From assembly GCA_000218705.1 (NCBI GenBank), contig GL947594.1:83613-124744 (forward strand): DNA of 41,132 nt, in the 5' to 3' direction. This document shows, one piece after another, positions 1-9,882 of this stretch. The notes under the pieces were generated by a model, which saw only the letters and a program-made list of their open reading frames with translations, was not told the origin of the DNA and searched no databases. A program made the translations under genes and the position numbers. Position 1 is the stretch's first letter, and each line of letters starts with the position of its first letter. Origin of the DNA: Prochlorococcus marinus bv. HNLC1 (GTDB lineage Bacteria; Cyanobacteriota; Cyanobacteriia; PCC-6307; Cyanobiaceae).

Positions 1-56
1 CATCTTAATTACTTTAAATATTAAAATAAATACTATTTTATGAGCTAATTTTTCTA

Positions 57-1715
57 CTACACCGGAGAAATTATTTTTTTAACTGCATTTTTAGCTAGTT
101 TCATAGGACTAAATGTTTCTGTCAGTAGAGTGAATAATTTTTCTGCATCTTTTAGTTCAATCTTATCATTTTTGATAAGGCTCAATAAAAGGTTTTTTCT
201 TACCTCTGATCCCTTTTCGCCAACAAATAATTTGAGACTTGCGTTTGCTACTGGAATTAAATCTGCATTAATATCTACAGAATCTTTAAAAAGAATGTTT
301 AAAAGACTTTCTAATTTATCAATTTGAATTCTCCCTTTCTTATCAAAAATTACTTCGAGTAATATATCAACAATTTCATCTGAATTATCAGTTAAAAGTT
401 TCTTCGCAATGTATGGATATGCAATTCTCACAATTTTAAATTCTGGATCAAGTCTAAGAGCTAAGCCTTCCTGGCTTACAACTGCTCTAATTATTAGTGC
501 AAATCTGCTTGGGACTCTAAAGGGATAAGCATACATTAATTTTGAAAATTTATCTGTGATCTCTTTAAAATTAAAATTCCCAACCTCTTTACCAAGAGAA
601 TCTCCTAAAACTTCTTTTAGAGGATTAACGAGTAACTCAAGATCTTGATCTTCACTTAAAAAACCTAACTTTTGGAAGTCTTTTGCTAATAATAGAAACT
701 CATTATTAATAAGATGAACAATAGCTTTAATAAGGGTTAATCTATCAAAATCAGAAATGGAATCCATCATTCCAAAATCTACATAAGCTATATTTCCATT
801 CTTTTGATCACCACCTCTAAGAGCAAACATATTACCTGGATGAGGATCTGCGTGAAAATATCCATGTTCGAAAAGTTGTTGAAGGCCACTAATTACCCCT
901 GTTCTGATAAATGATGATGGTATTAAGTTATTCTGTTCTATTTCATTACGATCTTTTAATTTAACCCCTTCAATCCAAGATGTAGTGATTACTTTTTTTG
1001 ATGAAAAAGATTTTTCTACTTTTGGAATAATGACTTGAGGATTATTTTTAAATAATCTTGCAAATTTCTGTGCATTTTTTGCTTCTTTCTCGTAATTAAT
1101 TTCTTCGAACAAAGCCCTGCCAAATTCATCTATTATTTCTCCAATACCAACACCTATATTTAACGGTAAAAAAGGAGCTAAAAAGTTAGCAAGTAATTTT
1201 AAAATGACAATATCTCTTCTTATTATAAATTCTAAATTTGGCCTTTGTACCTTAACTGCAACACAATTATTATTACTTATCTTAGCTTTATACACTTGCC
1301 CAAGACTTGCCGAAGCTATTGGCTTATTAGGAAATTCATCAAATAAAATATTTGCTGGAGAACCAAGTTCTTTTTCTACTATTTTTAAAGCAATTTTATG
1401 ATCAAATGGTGGTAAATTATCTTGTAAATTTGTTAGCTCAGTAAGCCAATCTTGTCTAACTAAATCTGGTCTTGTAGATAATGCTTGTCCAAGTTTAATA
1501 TAACAAGGTCCTAAATCAGTTATTACATTAAAAAGATATTTTGAAAGGTCTTTTTGAACATTTCTATCTTTACTTGCACCTTGAAATACTAATCTTAATA
1601 CAAAGAAAAAAATAGTCAGCAGTATATATATAACTCTAGGGAATAAAATCCATGGTCTTAATAAAAGCCAAATGAGATTTTTGTTAGGAGTATATTGCAT
1701 TTCTAAATCATTCAT
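57..1715 (-). CDS. UbiB/ABC1 (AarF) family atypical protein kinase
   Basis: This encodes a 552-aa protein of the ABC1/ADCK/UbiB atypical kinase family, whose members support quinone metabolism (plastoquinone or tocopherol in cyanobacteria and chloroplasts). The family's own motif YIKLGQALSTRPD lies near residue 72. A nucleotide-binding lysine follows in AVKVQRP near 154, a catalytic-loop-like FHADPHPGN near 287 and a metal-binding VDFG near 311. A hydrophobic stretch at about residues 17-45 could anchor it to a membrane. Length is normal for the cyanobacterial branch. It diverges from the decarboxylase gene across a 66-base spacer that must hold both promoters. The first Met is used; a second at residue 6 is possible. 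The family is certain; the substrate cannot be read from sequence. Confidence 0.93.
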   Translation of the reverse strand: MNDLEMQYTPNKNLIWLLLRPWILFPRVIYILLTIFFFVLRLVFQGASKDRNVQKDLSKYLFNVITDLGPCYIKLGQALSTRPDLVRQDWLTELTNLQDNLPPFDHKIALKIVEKELGSPANILFDEFPNKPIASASLGQVYKAKISNNNCVAVKVQRPNLEFIIRRDIVILKLLANFLAPFLPLNIGVGIGEIIDEFGRALFEEINYEKEAKNAQKFARLFKNNPQVIIPKVEKSFSSKKVITTSWIEGVKLKDRNEIEQNNLIPSSFIRTGVISGLQQLFEHGYFHADPHPGNMFALRGGDQKNGNIAYVDFGMMDSISDFDRLTLIKAIVHLINNEFLLLAKDFQKLGFLSEDQDLELLVNPLKEVLGDSLGKEVGNFNFKEITDKFSKLMYAYPFRVPSRFALIIRAVVSQEGLALRLDPEFKIVRIAYPYIAKKLLTDNSDEIVDILLEVIFDKKGRIQIDKLESLLNILFKDSVDINADLIPVANASLKLFVGEKGSEVRKNLLLSLIKNDKIELKDAEKLFTLLTETFSPMKLAKNAVKKIISPV

Positions 1716-1781
1716 TTGATTAACGATAGCGAAAAGAGCAAATAATCTTTACATCAATTCTATAAGAGTCAAAATTACTTT

Positions 1782-3179
1782 ATGAGTATTTCATCTTTTC
1801 TAAGAAAAAAATTTTCAAGGCCTCTGTTTTTTCCCTCTCATAATAGGGGCAAAGCTCTTCCCAAAAAATTAGTTCAATTATTAAGAGAGGAACCAGGTCT
1901 TTGGGATATTCCTGAATTACCTGAGCTTGGAACTCCATTGTCTGATTTTGGTTTAATTAAAGATTCTCAAGATTATTTCGCAAAAAAATTTGCGGCTAAT
2001 AGTTGTTGGTTTGGTGTAAATGGTGCCTCTGGATTATTACAATCCTCAATTCTATCAATGGCTAACCCAGGAGAATATATATTACTACCAAGGAATATTC
2101 ATATCTCTATTATCAAAATTTGTATAGTAGCCAATATAATTCCCATATTTTTTGATCTTGAGTTTTCTGAAATTACTGGTCAATATTTGCCAATAAAAGA
2201 ATCATGGCTTAAAAAAATTTTAAATAGCAATGTACTAAATAATATAAAAATATCAGGAATTGTTTTAGTTAATCCCCATTATCAAGGTTATTCCAGCGAA
2301 ATAAAGCCTTTAGTTGAACTTTGTCATCGATTTGAAATCCCTGTACTTGTGGATGAAGCACATGGTTCTTACTTTTTATTTTGTGAAGATTATGGTTTAC
2401 CTAATTCAGCTGTTAAGGCGAAAGCAGATTTGGTTGTTCATTCCTTGCATAAATCACTAAATGGATTAACACAGACTGCTATGTTATGGCATCATGGAAA
2501 CATCATTGATAAAAGTAAAATAGCAAAAAAGATTAATTTACTTCAAACTACAAGTCCAAATTCTTTACTTATCGCCTCTTGCGATGAATCTATTAAAGAT
2601 TGGTTAGAAAAAGATAGTCTTGAGAAATATAAAAAAAGGATAAGAGAAGCAAGAAATATATACAAAGAACTTGTTTCGAGAGATGTCCCATTGATAAAAA
2701 CAGATGATCCATTAAAAATTATTTTAAATACTGGTTCTCATGGCATTGATGGTTTTACTGCAGATGAGTTTTTTTATAAAAAAGGAGTAATTTCTGAATT
2801 ACCAGAAATGATGACATTAACTTTTTGTTTGGGATTTGTGGAACAAACAAACTTTATTGATATGTTTGAGAACTTGTGGAAAAGTTTACTTTCATCAATA
2901 AAAGAAAGAAAAGATCTTCAACCAATAAAACCACCATTTAGTTTAATTCAAATTCCAGAAATACCTCCTTCAGAATCTTTGCAAAGAAATTCTCAGAAAG
3001 TAAATCTTAATCAATCAATTGGAAGGATTTCTGCTGATATTATTTGCCCCTATCCTCCTGGAATACCTTTAGCTATCCCTGGGGAAAGGATTGAAAAAGA
3101 GAGAGTTGATTGGTTGATTAAACAAGGATTAATGGGAGAAAACCTGTTAAATTTTTATATAAACGTACTTATAACTTAA
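1782..3179 (+). CDS. Orn/Lys/Arg decarboxylase family (PLP-dependent)
   Basis: A 465-aa fold-type I PLP enzyme of the major Orn/Lys/Arg decarboxylase family. The PLP-binding VLVDEAHGS lies near residue 188, and the Schiff-base lysine sits in HSLHKSLNGLTQ near residue 223. The C-terminal 60 residues contain the family's PYPPGIPLAIPGE signature. It resembles the short Bacillus SpeA/YaaO type and lacks the N-terminal wing domain of the long E. coli enzymes. Arginine decarboxylation to agmatine (polyamine synthesis) is the likeliest reaction, but lysine or ornithine cannot be excluded from sequence. cdsA follows 11 bases downstream, so the two are probably co-transcribed. Confidence 0.9.
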   Translation: MSISSFLRKKFSRPLFFPSHNRGKALPKKLVQLLREEPGLWDIPELPELGTPLSDFGLIKDSQDYFAKKFAANSCWFGVNGASGLLQSSILSMANPGEYILLPRNIHISIIKICIVANIIPIFFDLEFSEITGQYLPIKESWLKKILNSNVLNNIKISGIVLVNPHYQGYSSEIKPLVELCHRFEIPVLVDEAHGSYFLFCEDYGLPNSAVKAKADLVVHSLHKSLNGLTQTAMLWHHGNIIDKSKIAKKINLLQTTSPNSLLIASCDESIKDWLEKDSLEKYKKRIREARNIYKELVSRDVPLIKTDDPLKIILNTGSHGIDGFTADEFFYKKGVISELPEMMTLTFCLGFVEQTNFIDMFENLWKSLLSSIKERKDLQPIKPPFSLIQIPEIPPSESLQRNSQKVNLNQSIGRISADIICPYPPGIPLAIPGERIEKERVDWLIKQGLMGENLLNFYINVLIT

Positions 3180-3190
3180 AGAAATATTTT

Positions 3191-4060
3191 ATGAGATTTA
3201 AAAGTGGTTTAATTATTGGTGTCTTTGGTCTAGTAGTAGTGATTCTGGGTGATTTTTATTTTGCTATTGGTATTACAGGCCTCACTTATTTTGCTCTATT
3301 AGAATTATTTCGAATGGCTGAATTTACTGGTATTAAGCCTGCTACAAAAACTACTTTGTTTTCATGCTTCATGCTCATTATCTCAACTTATCTTGAATTA
3401 AAGGGAATAATTGGGGAAGAGATCTCAAATGCAATTTTGCCAATTTCTTCAATTGGTATATGCACATGGTTATTACTTCAGCCAAAGCCAGGAAAAATTT
3501 CTGATATTGCGACTTCTATCTTTGGATTATTTTATTTAGGCTTTCTACCAAGTTATTGGATAAGATTACGAGAATTAGATTCTATTTTTATAGGTTCAAA
3601 CTATCAAGGGAATGGATTCTCTGACTTAGGCTATATTTCTGGATTTAATATAACTTTAATTTCATGCTTGATTATTGTTTCTAGTGATATTGGTTCTTAT
3701 TTTTTCGGTAAAATTTTTGGAAAAAAATCGCTTTCACCTATATCTCCTAGTAAAACAGTTGAAGGATTAATAGGAGGTATATTTTGCTCTATCTCAACAG
3801 GTATTTTGTTCACTTATCTATTCAATTGGAATAATTATTTAATTATAGGAATTGTTTTTGGAATAATAATTTCTTTAATGGCTTTAGTAGGAGATTTAAT
3901 TGAATCGATGATGAAAAGAGATGCAAAACTAAAAGACTCTGGGAATTTATTGCCAGGTCATGGTGGAATACTTGATAGAATAGATAGTTATATATTTACA
4001 CCTTCTTTAATTTATTATGCTATTGTCGTACTTGATTTCTTGAGGGTAACAACTAATTGA
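3191..4060 (+). CDS. cdsA: phosphatidate cytidylyltransferase
   Basis: A 289-aa integral membrane enzyme that makes CDP-diacylglycerol from phosphatidate and CTP, the branch point to phosphatidylglycerol. Many hydrophobic helices span the protein. The family signature is complete: SPISPSKTVEG near residue 182, GDLIESMMKRDAKLKDSG near 234 and GHGGILDRIDS near 256. It follows the decarboxylase by 11 bases. Its 3' end overlaps the convergent LmeA-like gene by 8 bases, so transcription from the two sides meets here without a terminator spacer. Confidence 0.95.
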   Translation: MRFKSGLIIGVFGLVVVILGDFYFAIGITGLTYFALLELFRMAEFTGIKPATKTTLFSCFMLIISTYLELKGIIGEEISNAILPISSIGICTWLLLQPKPGKISDIATSIFGLFYLGFLPSYWIRLRELDSIFIGSNYQGNGFSDLGYISGFNITLISCLIIVSSDIGSYFFGKIFGKKSLSPISPSKTVEGLIGGIFCSISTGILFTYLFNWNNYLIIGIVFGIIISLMALVGDLIESMMKRDAKLKDSGNLLPGHGGILDRIDSYIFTPSLIYYAIVVLDFLRVTTN

Positions 4061-4640
4061 AGATAATTTTCGAAACCATTTCAAGTTCGATATGACTTTC
4101 ACAAAAAAGTAAATTTTTTACACAAATATTTTTATCATTGAATATTGATAATTTTTCATGGTTAATATTATTTACCAATGAAATACTATTTTTATCATAC
4201 TGCAAAATATAATCAATATTTTTATTAGAGAATCCATCTGAGGAAATGAAGTATATTGATTTATTATAAATTTCTATACTTTGAAAACTCATTGAAATAA
4301 ATGATTCTATTGAAGTTTTTAAACTTTTCCATTTATTATTAGATAAGGTTTTATTAATATTATCTCTTGTTAATCTCATCTTTATTAAAGCATAGGAATT
4401 ATCAATAAAAGATTTTTTATTATTAAAAGCTAATCTTAAAACTAAATCGCTTATCTTAATATCTATATTACTTATATTAATTTTGTTGAAAATTATACTT
4501 TCTGCCTTTATATATAATTCATCTATTATTCCGCTAAATTTATTATTTTTATTGACTATAAGAATATTCTTAATTATTATTTTTTCGCAAATTATTTTTA
4601 ATATATTTTCAACTCCTAATCTAATCAATTTAGAAATCAT
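4053..4640 (-). CDS. LmeA/DUF2993-like cyanobacterial protein
   Basis: A 195-aa protein when started at the ATG ending at 4640. A longer frame is open to 4718, but it would overlap the upstream hydrolase gene by 73 bases and adds an N-terminus unlike the rest; the inner start leaves a 5-base gap. The sequence is rich in Asn, Ile, Lys and Ser. The segment GIIDELYIKAESIIF followed by alternating hydrophobic strands resembles the DUF2993/LmeA lipid-binding-like family common in cyanobacteria. There is no clear signal peptide or catalytic motif. It is probably co-transcribed with the hydrolase. Family assignment is by pattern only and the function is unknown. Confidence 0.7.
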   Translation of the reverse strand: MISKLIRLGVENILKIICEKIIIKNILIVNKNNKFSGIIDELYIKAESIIFNKINISNIDIKISDLVLRLAFNNKKSFIDNSYALIKMRLTRDNINKTLSNNKWKSLKTSIESFISMSFQSIEIYNKSIYFISSDGFSNKNIDYILQYDKNSISLVNNINHEKLSIFNDKNICVKNLLFCESHIELEMVSKIIFN

Positions 4641-4645
4641 ATTAT

Positions 4646-5545
4646 TTAATTGAGTAAAAAATCTATTATCATTTTTTCGGTAAGTTGTGGTAAATCCAAA
4701 TGTGGTAGATGCCCACAATTCTTAAGTCTTACTAAATTTAAATTATTAATGTTTTGGAATTTATTTAATTCATCAACTCCAAGTATCCTATCATCTACTC
4801 CACAAATTGTTTTAATTTCAATACTATTAAAGTTTTCATAAGTTCCTCCAAAACCTCCACTTTTTGCAAAGCATGCTAATGAGTTTCTCCATCCTTTACA
4901 ACCTAAATGTATAGAGGCTATTTGTTCTTCTGCAACCCCAACGCTTTGATCAGGTGAAGCAAAAGCTTGTCGACAAAGATTCTTCCTCACTATTGGTAAA
5001 CCAAGAAACGCTGCTCCCATTTGGTTAAAGGGCCTGGGTATTTTTTTGGGTTTTGCAAATAAACCTGCTGGGGATAAAAGTATCATTTTATCTATATCCG
5101 TTTTAATCTTTTTTGTTAAAGAGAACGCAACGGAGCCACCCATTGATGCTCCAACAATATTAATTTTTTGAGTAATTTTTAGTTTATGTATTATGTCAGT
5201 TAAGTTTATAATTATATTTTCAGAATTATAATTTATACTTGATATCCTAGGAGAGAATCCAAAGCCTAATAAATCTGGGATAATTAATTTAAATTTATTT
5301 TTTAATAAAGGATATATTCTTCTGAACTCCAAAAAACTGCTATCAAATCCATGAAGACACAATAAAGGAGGACCTTCTCCTCCAATTACTACTGGAAACT
5401 TAGATAATCCCCATTTTTTTTCTAATTGTATCCAATGTAAATCATCAGCTATATTTTTCCCTAAAGGATCAATTATAGAATTCTTTAATTTCATTAAATA
5501 GCTGAAGTTAGAGCTATTTAAATCTTTCTCATTTCTTATATTCAA
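4646..5545 (-). CDS. alpha/beta hydrolase
   Basis: A 299-aa single-domain alpha/beta hydrolase. The oxyanion-hole region LCLHGFDSSF lies near residue 63 and the nucleophile elbow GASMGGS near 133. The acid is probably Asp in GVDDRILG near 250, and the base is His in NCGHLPHLDLP near 277. The fold and triad are clear. The substrate is not: the sequence resembles cyanobacterial and plastid hydrolases of the pheophytinase/epoxide-hydrolase-like group, but nothing here decides. It lies 6 bases downstream of the alcohol dehydrogenase-like gene and 5 bases upstream of the LmeA-like gene, consistent with one minus-strand transcript. Confidence 0.88.
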   Translation of the reverse strand: MNIRNEKDLNSSNFSYLMKLKNSIIDPLGKNIADDLHWIQLEKKWGLSKFPVVIGGEGPPLLCLHGFDSSFLEFRRIYPLLKNKFKLIIPDLLGFGFSPRISSINYNSENIIINLTDIIHKLKITQKINIVGASMGGSVAFSLTKKIKTDIDKMILLSPAGLFAKPKKIPRPFNQMGAAFLGLPIVRKNLCRQAFASPDQSVGVAEEQIASIHLGCKGWRNSLACFAKSGGFGGTYENFNSIEIKTICGVDDRILGVDELNKFQNINNLNLVRLKNCGHLPHLDLPQLTEKMIIDFLLN

Positions 5546-5551
5546 AATAAT

Positions 5552-6643
5552 TTAAATAGTTATCTTCAGTGATTCAAATTTTGAGATGACTTGAACAATA
5601 TCTTCTTTTGAAAATTCAAAAGGAAGGAAATGTATCTCAGATTCTTTTCTGCATGTGAAAGAAGCAATTTTTTGAAGATTATCATTTTCAAAAACATTAA
5701 TACCAAGTTGTGATATCGTGGTTGGTAAATTTAAGTTCTTCATGAATTTAACTAATTGATTTATAGATTGATTAGCTAATTTATTATTATTTTTACTTTC
5801 TTCTAATCTTAATTGGATCAAGATTCCAACACCCACAATCTCACCATGTAGTGGTCTCTTATTGGAATATATTTGAGTAATTGCATTATGAATAGCATGT
5901 GCTGCGGCAGTTCTACATTTCTCTCCCCCAATGCCTCCAATAAGGCCAGCTGTTAGGCAGTTTGCTTCCACTATGTTACTCCAAGCTAAATTATCTTCTG
6001 ATGGATTATTGTAAGCATCTTCACCCTGAATAAATAATTGGTCTCTTAGAACTCGCGAAATCTGTATGGCCTGTTGAATAATGCCATCTTTGTTTGAGGA
6101 ACTTGTGATAGATGATTCATACCATTTTGCTAAAGAATCAGCTATGCCACTAGATAATGTTTTTTTAGGAGCTGAATTTATAAAAGAATGATCACAAACT
6201 AATATGTTTGGACAAGATTTAAGTTTTATATCTCTTACAAATTTTCCCTCGGTAGTATAAATATTTCCTAAGGCTGTCCAACCTGCACATGTTGAAGCAC
6301 TTAATGGAACCGTAATACATGGTACTGAAAGATAATCTGCTAATAGCTTCCCTGCATCTAAAACTTTCCCACCTCCTGCAGTAATAATTGAATCGCATTT
6401 CTGTTCAATGGCAAGATTATAAATTCTTGTTAAATCTTGTTCGCAGCAATCAAATTCTAATTCGGAATTATAAACTTTTAAATTAAATTCTCTCAAATCT
6501 TTGGATATTAATGATCTTAAAGGTCTAGTTGAAAGACTTCTTCCTAGTAGCAGAGGAGATTTGGAGATCTTTACAATTTCAGGTAATGATCTTTGCCAAG
6601 CATTACTACCTCTAATAACTTTATCTGGAGAGATTATCTGCAT
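5552..6643 (-). CDS. iron-containing alcohol / glycerol dehydrogenase family
   Basis: A 363-aa group III (metal-dependent) dehydrogenase of the GldA type. The NAD-binding GGGKVLDAGK is near residue 87, followed by TVPLSASTCAGWT. Expected metal ligands are present: Asp in GIADSLAKWYE near 165, His in AAAHAIHNA near 247 and His in PLHGEIVG near 262. Glycerol or another polyol/hydroxy-acid is the likely substrate; glycerol-1-phosphate dehydrogenase-like activity cannot be excluded. It is 14 bases downstream of clpC and 6 bases upstream of the hydrolase, so it may be read from the clpC promoter. Confidence 0.85.
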   Translation of the reverse strand: MQIISPDKVIRGSNAWQRSLPEIVKISKSPLLLGRSLSTRPLRSLISKDLREFNLKVYNSELEFDCCEQDLTRIYNLAIEQKCDSIITAGGGKVLDAGKLLADYLSVPCITVPLSASTCAGWTALGNIYTTEGKFVRDIKLKSCPNILVCDHSFINSAPKKTLSSGIADSLAKWYESSITSSSNKDGIIQQAIQISRVLRDQLFIQGEDAYNNPSEDNLAWSNIVEANCLTAGLIGGIGGEKCRTAAAHAIHNAITQIYSNKRPLHGEIVGVGILIQLRLEESKNNNKLANQSINQLVKFMKNLNLPTTISQLGINVFENDNLQKIASFTCRKESEIHFLPFEFSKEDIVQVISKFESLKITI

Positions 6644-6657
6644 TTAGCCAAGTTTAA

Positions 6658-9186
6658 TTAAAAATTAGCTCCAGCTAGCTCTTGAGGAGACTCCTCTGGT
6701 GAAATTTTTACTGTAACTTTTTTATTCTCATCAACATCGACTAGGGCCACATCTCCATCTTTAATACGACCTGAAAGGACTTCCTCGGCGAGACTATCTT
6801 CGAGCAACCTCATAACAGCCCTTCTAAGAGGTCTTGCTCCATATGAAGGATTATATCCTTCTTCTACAAGTCTTTCTTTAAATGCATCAGTTACATTTAG
6901 TTTTATACCTTTCTCATTAATTCTAGAGAAAACCTCTTTTAGCATTATTTCTGCAATATCTTTAACTTCATCTTTTGTTAATTGTCTGAATACAATTATT
7001 TCATCTAATCTATTTAAAAATTCAGGTCTAAAGTATTGCTTTAATTCTTCGTTAACTAATGATTTAATACGGTTGTATTGACTATCTTCAATAGATTCTC
7101 CTGAAAATTCAAAACCAAGACCACCACCTCCTTTTTCGATAACTTTTGATCCAATATTAGAAGTCATTATCAATAATGTATTCTTAAAATCGACTGTTCT
7201 TCCTTTAGAGTCAGTAAGTCTACCTTCCTCAAGTAATTGTAAAAGTAAATTGAATACATCAGGGTGAGCTTTCTCAACTTCATCAAATAAAACTACAGTA
7301 TAAGGTCTCCTTCTAACAGCTTCTGTCAATTGTCCTCCTTCATTAAAACCTACATAACCTGGAGGAGAACCTATTAACTTACTTACAGTATGTCTTTCCA
7401 TAAATTCAGACATATCAAGTCTTATCATGGCTTCTTCACTTCCAAAGAAATAAGAAGCAAGTGCTTTGGTTAATTCTGTTTTACCAACACCAGTAGGTCC
7501 AGAAAAAATAAAGCTTGCTATTGGCCTATTTGGATTTTTCAGACCAACTCTTGCTCGTCTAATTGCTCTTGATACAGCTTTCACTGCTTCATCTTGACCT
7601 ATTAATCTTTTGTGAAGAGTATCTTCCATGTTAAGAAGTTTTACTGACTCAGTCTCTGTCAATTTCTGAACAGGTACTCCTGTCCAAGAAGCAACTATAT
7701 GAGCGACATCTTCTTCACTTACCACAGGATTCTGAGAAATATTAAGTGGAGTTTTTGTAACATTATCATCATCAGAAACAGTATTTTCATTTTGAGCTTC
7801 CTTCTTATTTTCTAATAATTCCTTAATCTTGGTAGATAATGCAATCTCTTTTTCTCTTAATTGACCAGCTTGATCAAAATTTTGTTCTCTAACAGATTCC
7901 TCTTTTTGTTTTTGGATCTCTCTTAATTCTTTATCAATTTGCTTAGCCTCAGGGGGGAGTTTTGAATTTATTAATCTAACTCTACTTCCAGCTTCATCTA
8001 TTAGATCAATCGCTTTGTCTGGTAAAAATCTGTCAGATATATATCTGTCACCTAAGTGAGCTGCAGCATCAAGAGCTTCATCGGTGATCTTCAACCTGTG
8101 GTGTTGTTCATATCTCTCTCTCAAACCCTTAAGAATCTCAATGGTATCCTCTATTGATGGCTCACCAACCATCACTGGTTGAAATCTTCTCTCTAATGCT
8201 GCATCACGTTCAATGTGCTTCCTATATTCATCTAGTGTAGTAGCTCCAATACATTGAAGTTCTCCTCTGGCTAATGCAGGTTTCAGAATATTAGCAGCAT
8301 CTATAGCACCTTCCGCGGCACCTGCTCCAATAAGTGTATGAACTTCATCTATAACTAAAATTACATTGCCTGCAGATTTTATTTCTTCCATTATTTTTTT
8401 TAGTCTTTCTTCAAATTCACCTCTATATTTTGTTCCTGCAACTAAAAGTCCTATATCTAAAGTAAGAACTCGTTTGTCTTCCAAAATATCAGGAATTTCA
8501 CCTTGTTGAATTCTTTGAGCTAAACCTTCTGCAATAGCAGTTTTCCCTACACCAGGTTCACCTATCAAAACAGGATTATTTTTAGTTCTTCTCCCAAGTA
8601 TTTGAACTACCCTATCTATCTCAGCATGTCTACCAACAACAGGATCAAGTTTTGATTCACTTGCTAATTTAGTTAAGTTTGTACCAAACTCGTCTAATGT
8701 TGCTGTTTTTACACTACCTTTGCTAGAACCAGCACCAGATCCAACTTCAGCTGTCTCTCCAAGCATTCTTATTACTTGTGTTCTTACTTTTGTTAAGTCT
8801 ATACCCAAATTTTCAAGAACTCTTGCTGCTACCCCCTCACCCTCTCTTATTAATCCTAGAAGTAAATGTTCTGTACCTATATAATTATGACCTAGTTGAC
8901 GAGCTTCTTCTAATGAAAGTTCTAGAACTCTTTTCGCTCTTGGCGTAAATGGAATTTCCACTGCAACAAAGCCTGAACCTCTTCCGATAATTTTTTCAAC
9001 TTCAATTCTAGAATCTTTTAAATTTACTCCTAAAGATTTTAAAACCTTAGCTGCGACACCAGTACCCTCGCCAATTAGTCCTAATAGTATTTGCTCTGTT
9101 CCAACAAAGTTATGGCCAAGTCTTCTAGCTTCTTCTTGAGCAAGCATTATGACTTTAATAGCTTTTTCGGTGAATCTTTCAAACAT
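6658..9186 (-). CDS. clpC: ClpC, Hsp100 AAA+ unfoldase of the Clp protease
   Basis: An 842-aa HSP100 chaperone that unfolds substrates and feeds them to ClpP/ClpR in the cytosol. Two N-terminal Clp repeats fill about residues 1-145. AAA-1 has Walker A GEPGVGKT near 208 and Walker [11 protein letters not shown] middle region with a UVR-like coiled coil lies near 420-450. AAA-2 has Walker A GPTGVGKT near 560. The C-terminal D2-small domain is complete. The ClpP-binding loop region [18 protein letters not shown] distinguishes ClpC from ClpB. Length is standard. The upstream 186 bases probably hold its promoter, but I cannot pick one -10/-35 pair with confidence. Confidence 0.97.
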   Translation of the reverse strand: MFERFTEKAIKVIMLAQEEARRLGHNFVGTEQILLGLIGEGTGVAAKVLKSLGVNLKDSRIEVEKIIGRGSGFVAVEIPFTPRAKRVLELSLEEARQLGHNYIGTEHLLLGLIREGEGVAARVLENLGIDLTKVRTQVIRMLGETAEVGSGAGSSKGSVKTATLDEFGTNLTKLASESKLDPVVGRHAEIDRVVQILGRRTKNNPVLIGEPGVGKTAIAEGLAQRIQQGEIPDILEDKRVLTLDIGLLVAGTKYRGEFEERLKKIMEEIKSAGNVILVIDEVHTLIGAGAAEGAIDAANILKPALARGELQCIGATTLDEYRKHIERDAALERRFQPVMVGEPSIEDTIEILKGLRERYEQHHRLKITDEALDAAAHLGDRYISDRFLPDKAIDLIDEAGSRVRLINSKLPPEAKQIDKELREIQKQKEESVREQNFDQAGQLREKEIALSTKIKELLENKKEAQNENTVSDDDNVTKTPLNISQNPVVSEEDVAHIVASWTGVPVQKLTETESVKLLNMEDTLHKRLIGQDEAVKAVSRAIRRARVGLKNPNRPIASFIFSGPTGVGKTELTKALASYFFGSEEAMIRLDMSEFMERHTVSKLIGSPPGYVGFNEGGQLTEAVRRRPYTVVLFDEVEKAHPDVFNLLLQLLEEGRLTDSKGRTVDFKNTLLIMTSNIGSKVIEKGGGGLGFEFSGESIEDSQYNRIKSLVNEELKQYFRPEFLNRLDEIIVFRQLTKDEVKDIAEIMLKEVFSRINEKGIKLNVTDAFKERLVEEGYNPSYGARPLRRAVMRLLEDSLAEEVLSGRIKDGDVALVDVDENKKVTVKISPEESPQELAGANF

Positions 9187-9372
9187 TACATGTTGAGTTC
9201 CTACTAATAACCTACCAGTATTGAGCCTATTTTGTGTTCAGAATGAGCTTTTGTGAATACCTAATGTATTTTTTGCTTTGACCAAATACTACATTATCAG
9301 CGGGATTGGCTTAATTCACTAGTGTTTCAAGGATTCTGGTTATCCGCACAATAAAAAAATTTAATTATTAAT

Positions 9373-9804
9373 TTAACATTTTTTTTCTTTTAAAAGAGCA
9401 TCAGAACCATCTTTATAATATTTCTTTCTTATGCAAATTGTCTTAAACCCTAAGTAATCATAGAAGCTTAAAGCTTGCTTATTTTTTATTGAAACTTCTA
9501 AAAAAATTCTTTTTATATTCTCATTTTTGCATTCTTTAAAGATCTTATAAATTAATTTTTTACCTAGACCTCTTCTTTTATAAGAGGGATGAACTGATAA
9601 ATATCTTATTTCTGCTTCATCGTAAATTTTATGAAAAACGCACACTCCTAATATTGAGTTATTTAAATAAATTCCTATTGCAGTTACATAATCCTTTTCA
9701 AGCTCATTTTTCCATTGATTTTGATTCCAATGTTTTATCGATTTTAAATCCAGTTCGTAACAACTTTTTGAATTTTTAGCATTAATTTCTTTTATATTTA
9801 TCAT
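9373..9804 (-). CDS. rimI: GNAT acetyltransferase, RimI-like
   Basis: A 143-aa GNAT-fold acetyltransferase. The acetyl-CoA-binding motif A is visible as SVHPSYKRRGLGKKLIYKI at about residues 70-88 (Q/R-x-x-G-x-G/A). It is followed by the LEVSIKNKQALSFYDYLGF segment typical of RimI, with YYKDGSDALLKEK at the end. RimI acetylates the N-terminus of ribosomal protein S18, but close relatives have wider protein N-terminal specificity, so the target is inferred. It sits upstream of clpC on the same strand, 186 bases away, and diverges from lysA over 78 bases. Confidence 0.85.
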   Translation of the reverse strand: MINIKEINAKNSKSCYELDLKSIKHWNQNQWKNELEKDYVTAIGIYLNNSILGVCVFHKIYDEAEIRYLSVHPSYKRRGLGKKLIYKIFKECKNENIKRIFLEVSIKNKQALSFYDYLGFKTICIRKKYYKDGSDALLKEKKC

Positions 9805-9882
9805 GATTTTTGATGCCCAAAATAAAAAAAGTTTTTCTTAATTGATAAACTTATAGAATGATGCTGATAAAAGGATTAAAAA

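Noticed and set aside
4641..4718. N-terminal extension of the LmeA-like protein
   Set aside because: It would overlap the conserved C-terminal His region of the hydrolase by 73 bases; the inner ATG gives ordinary spacing.
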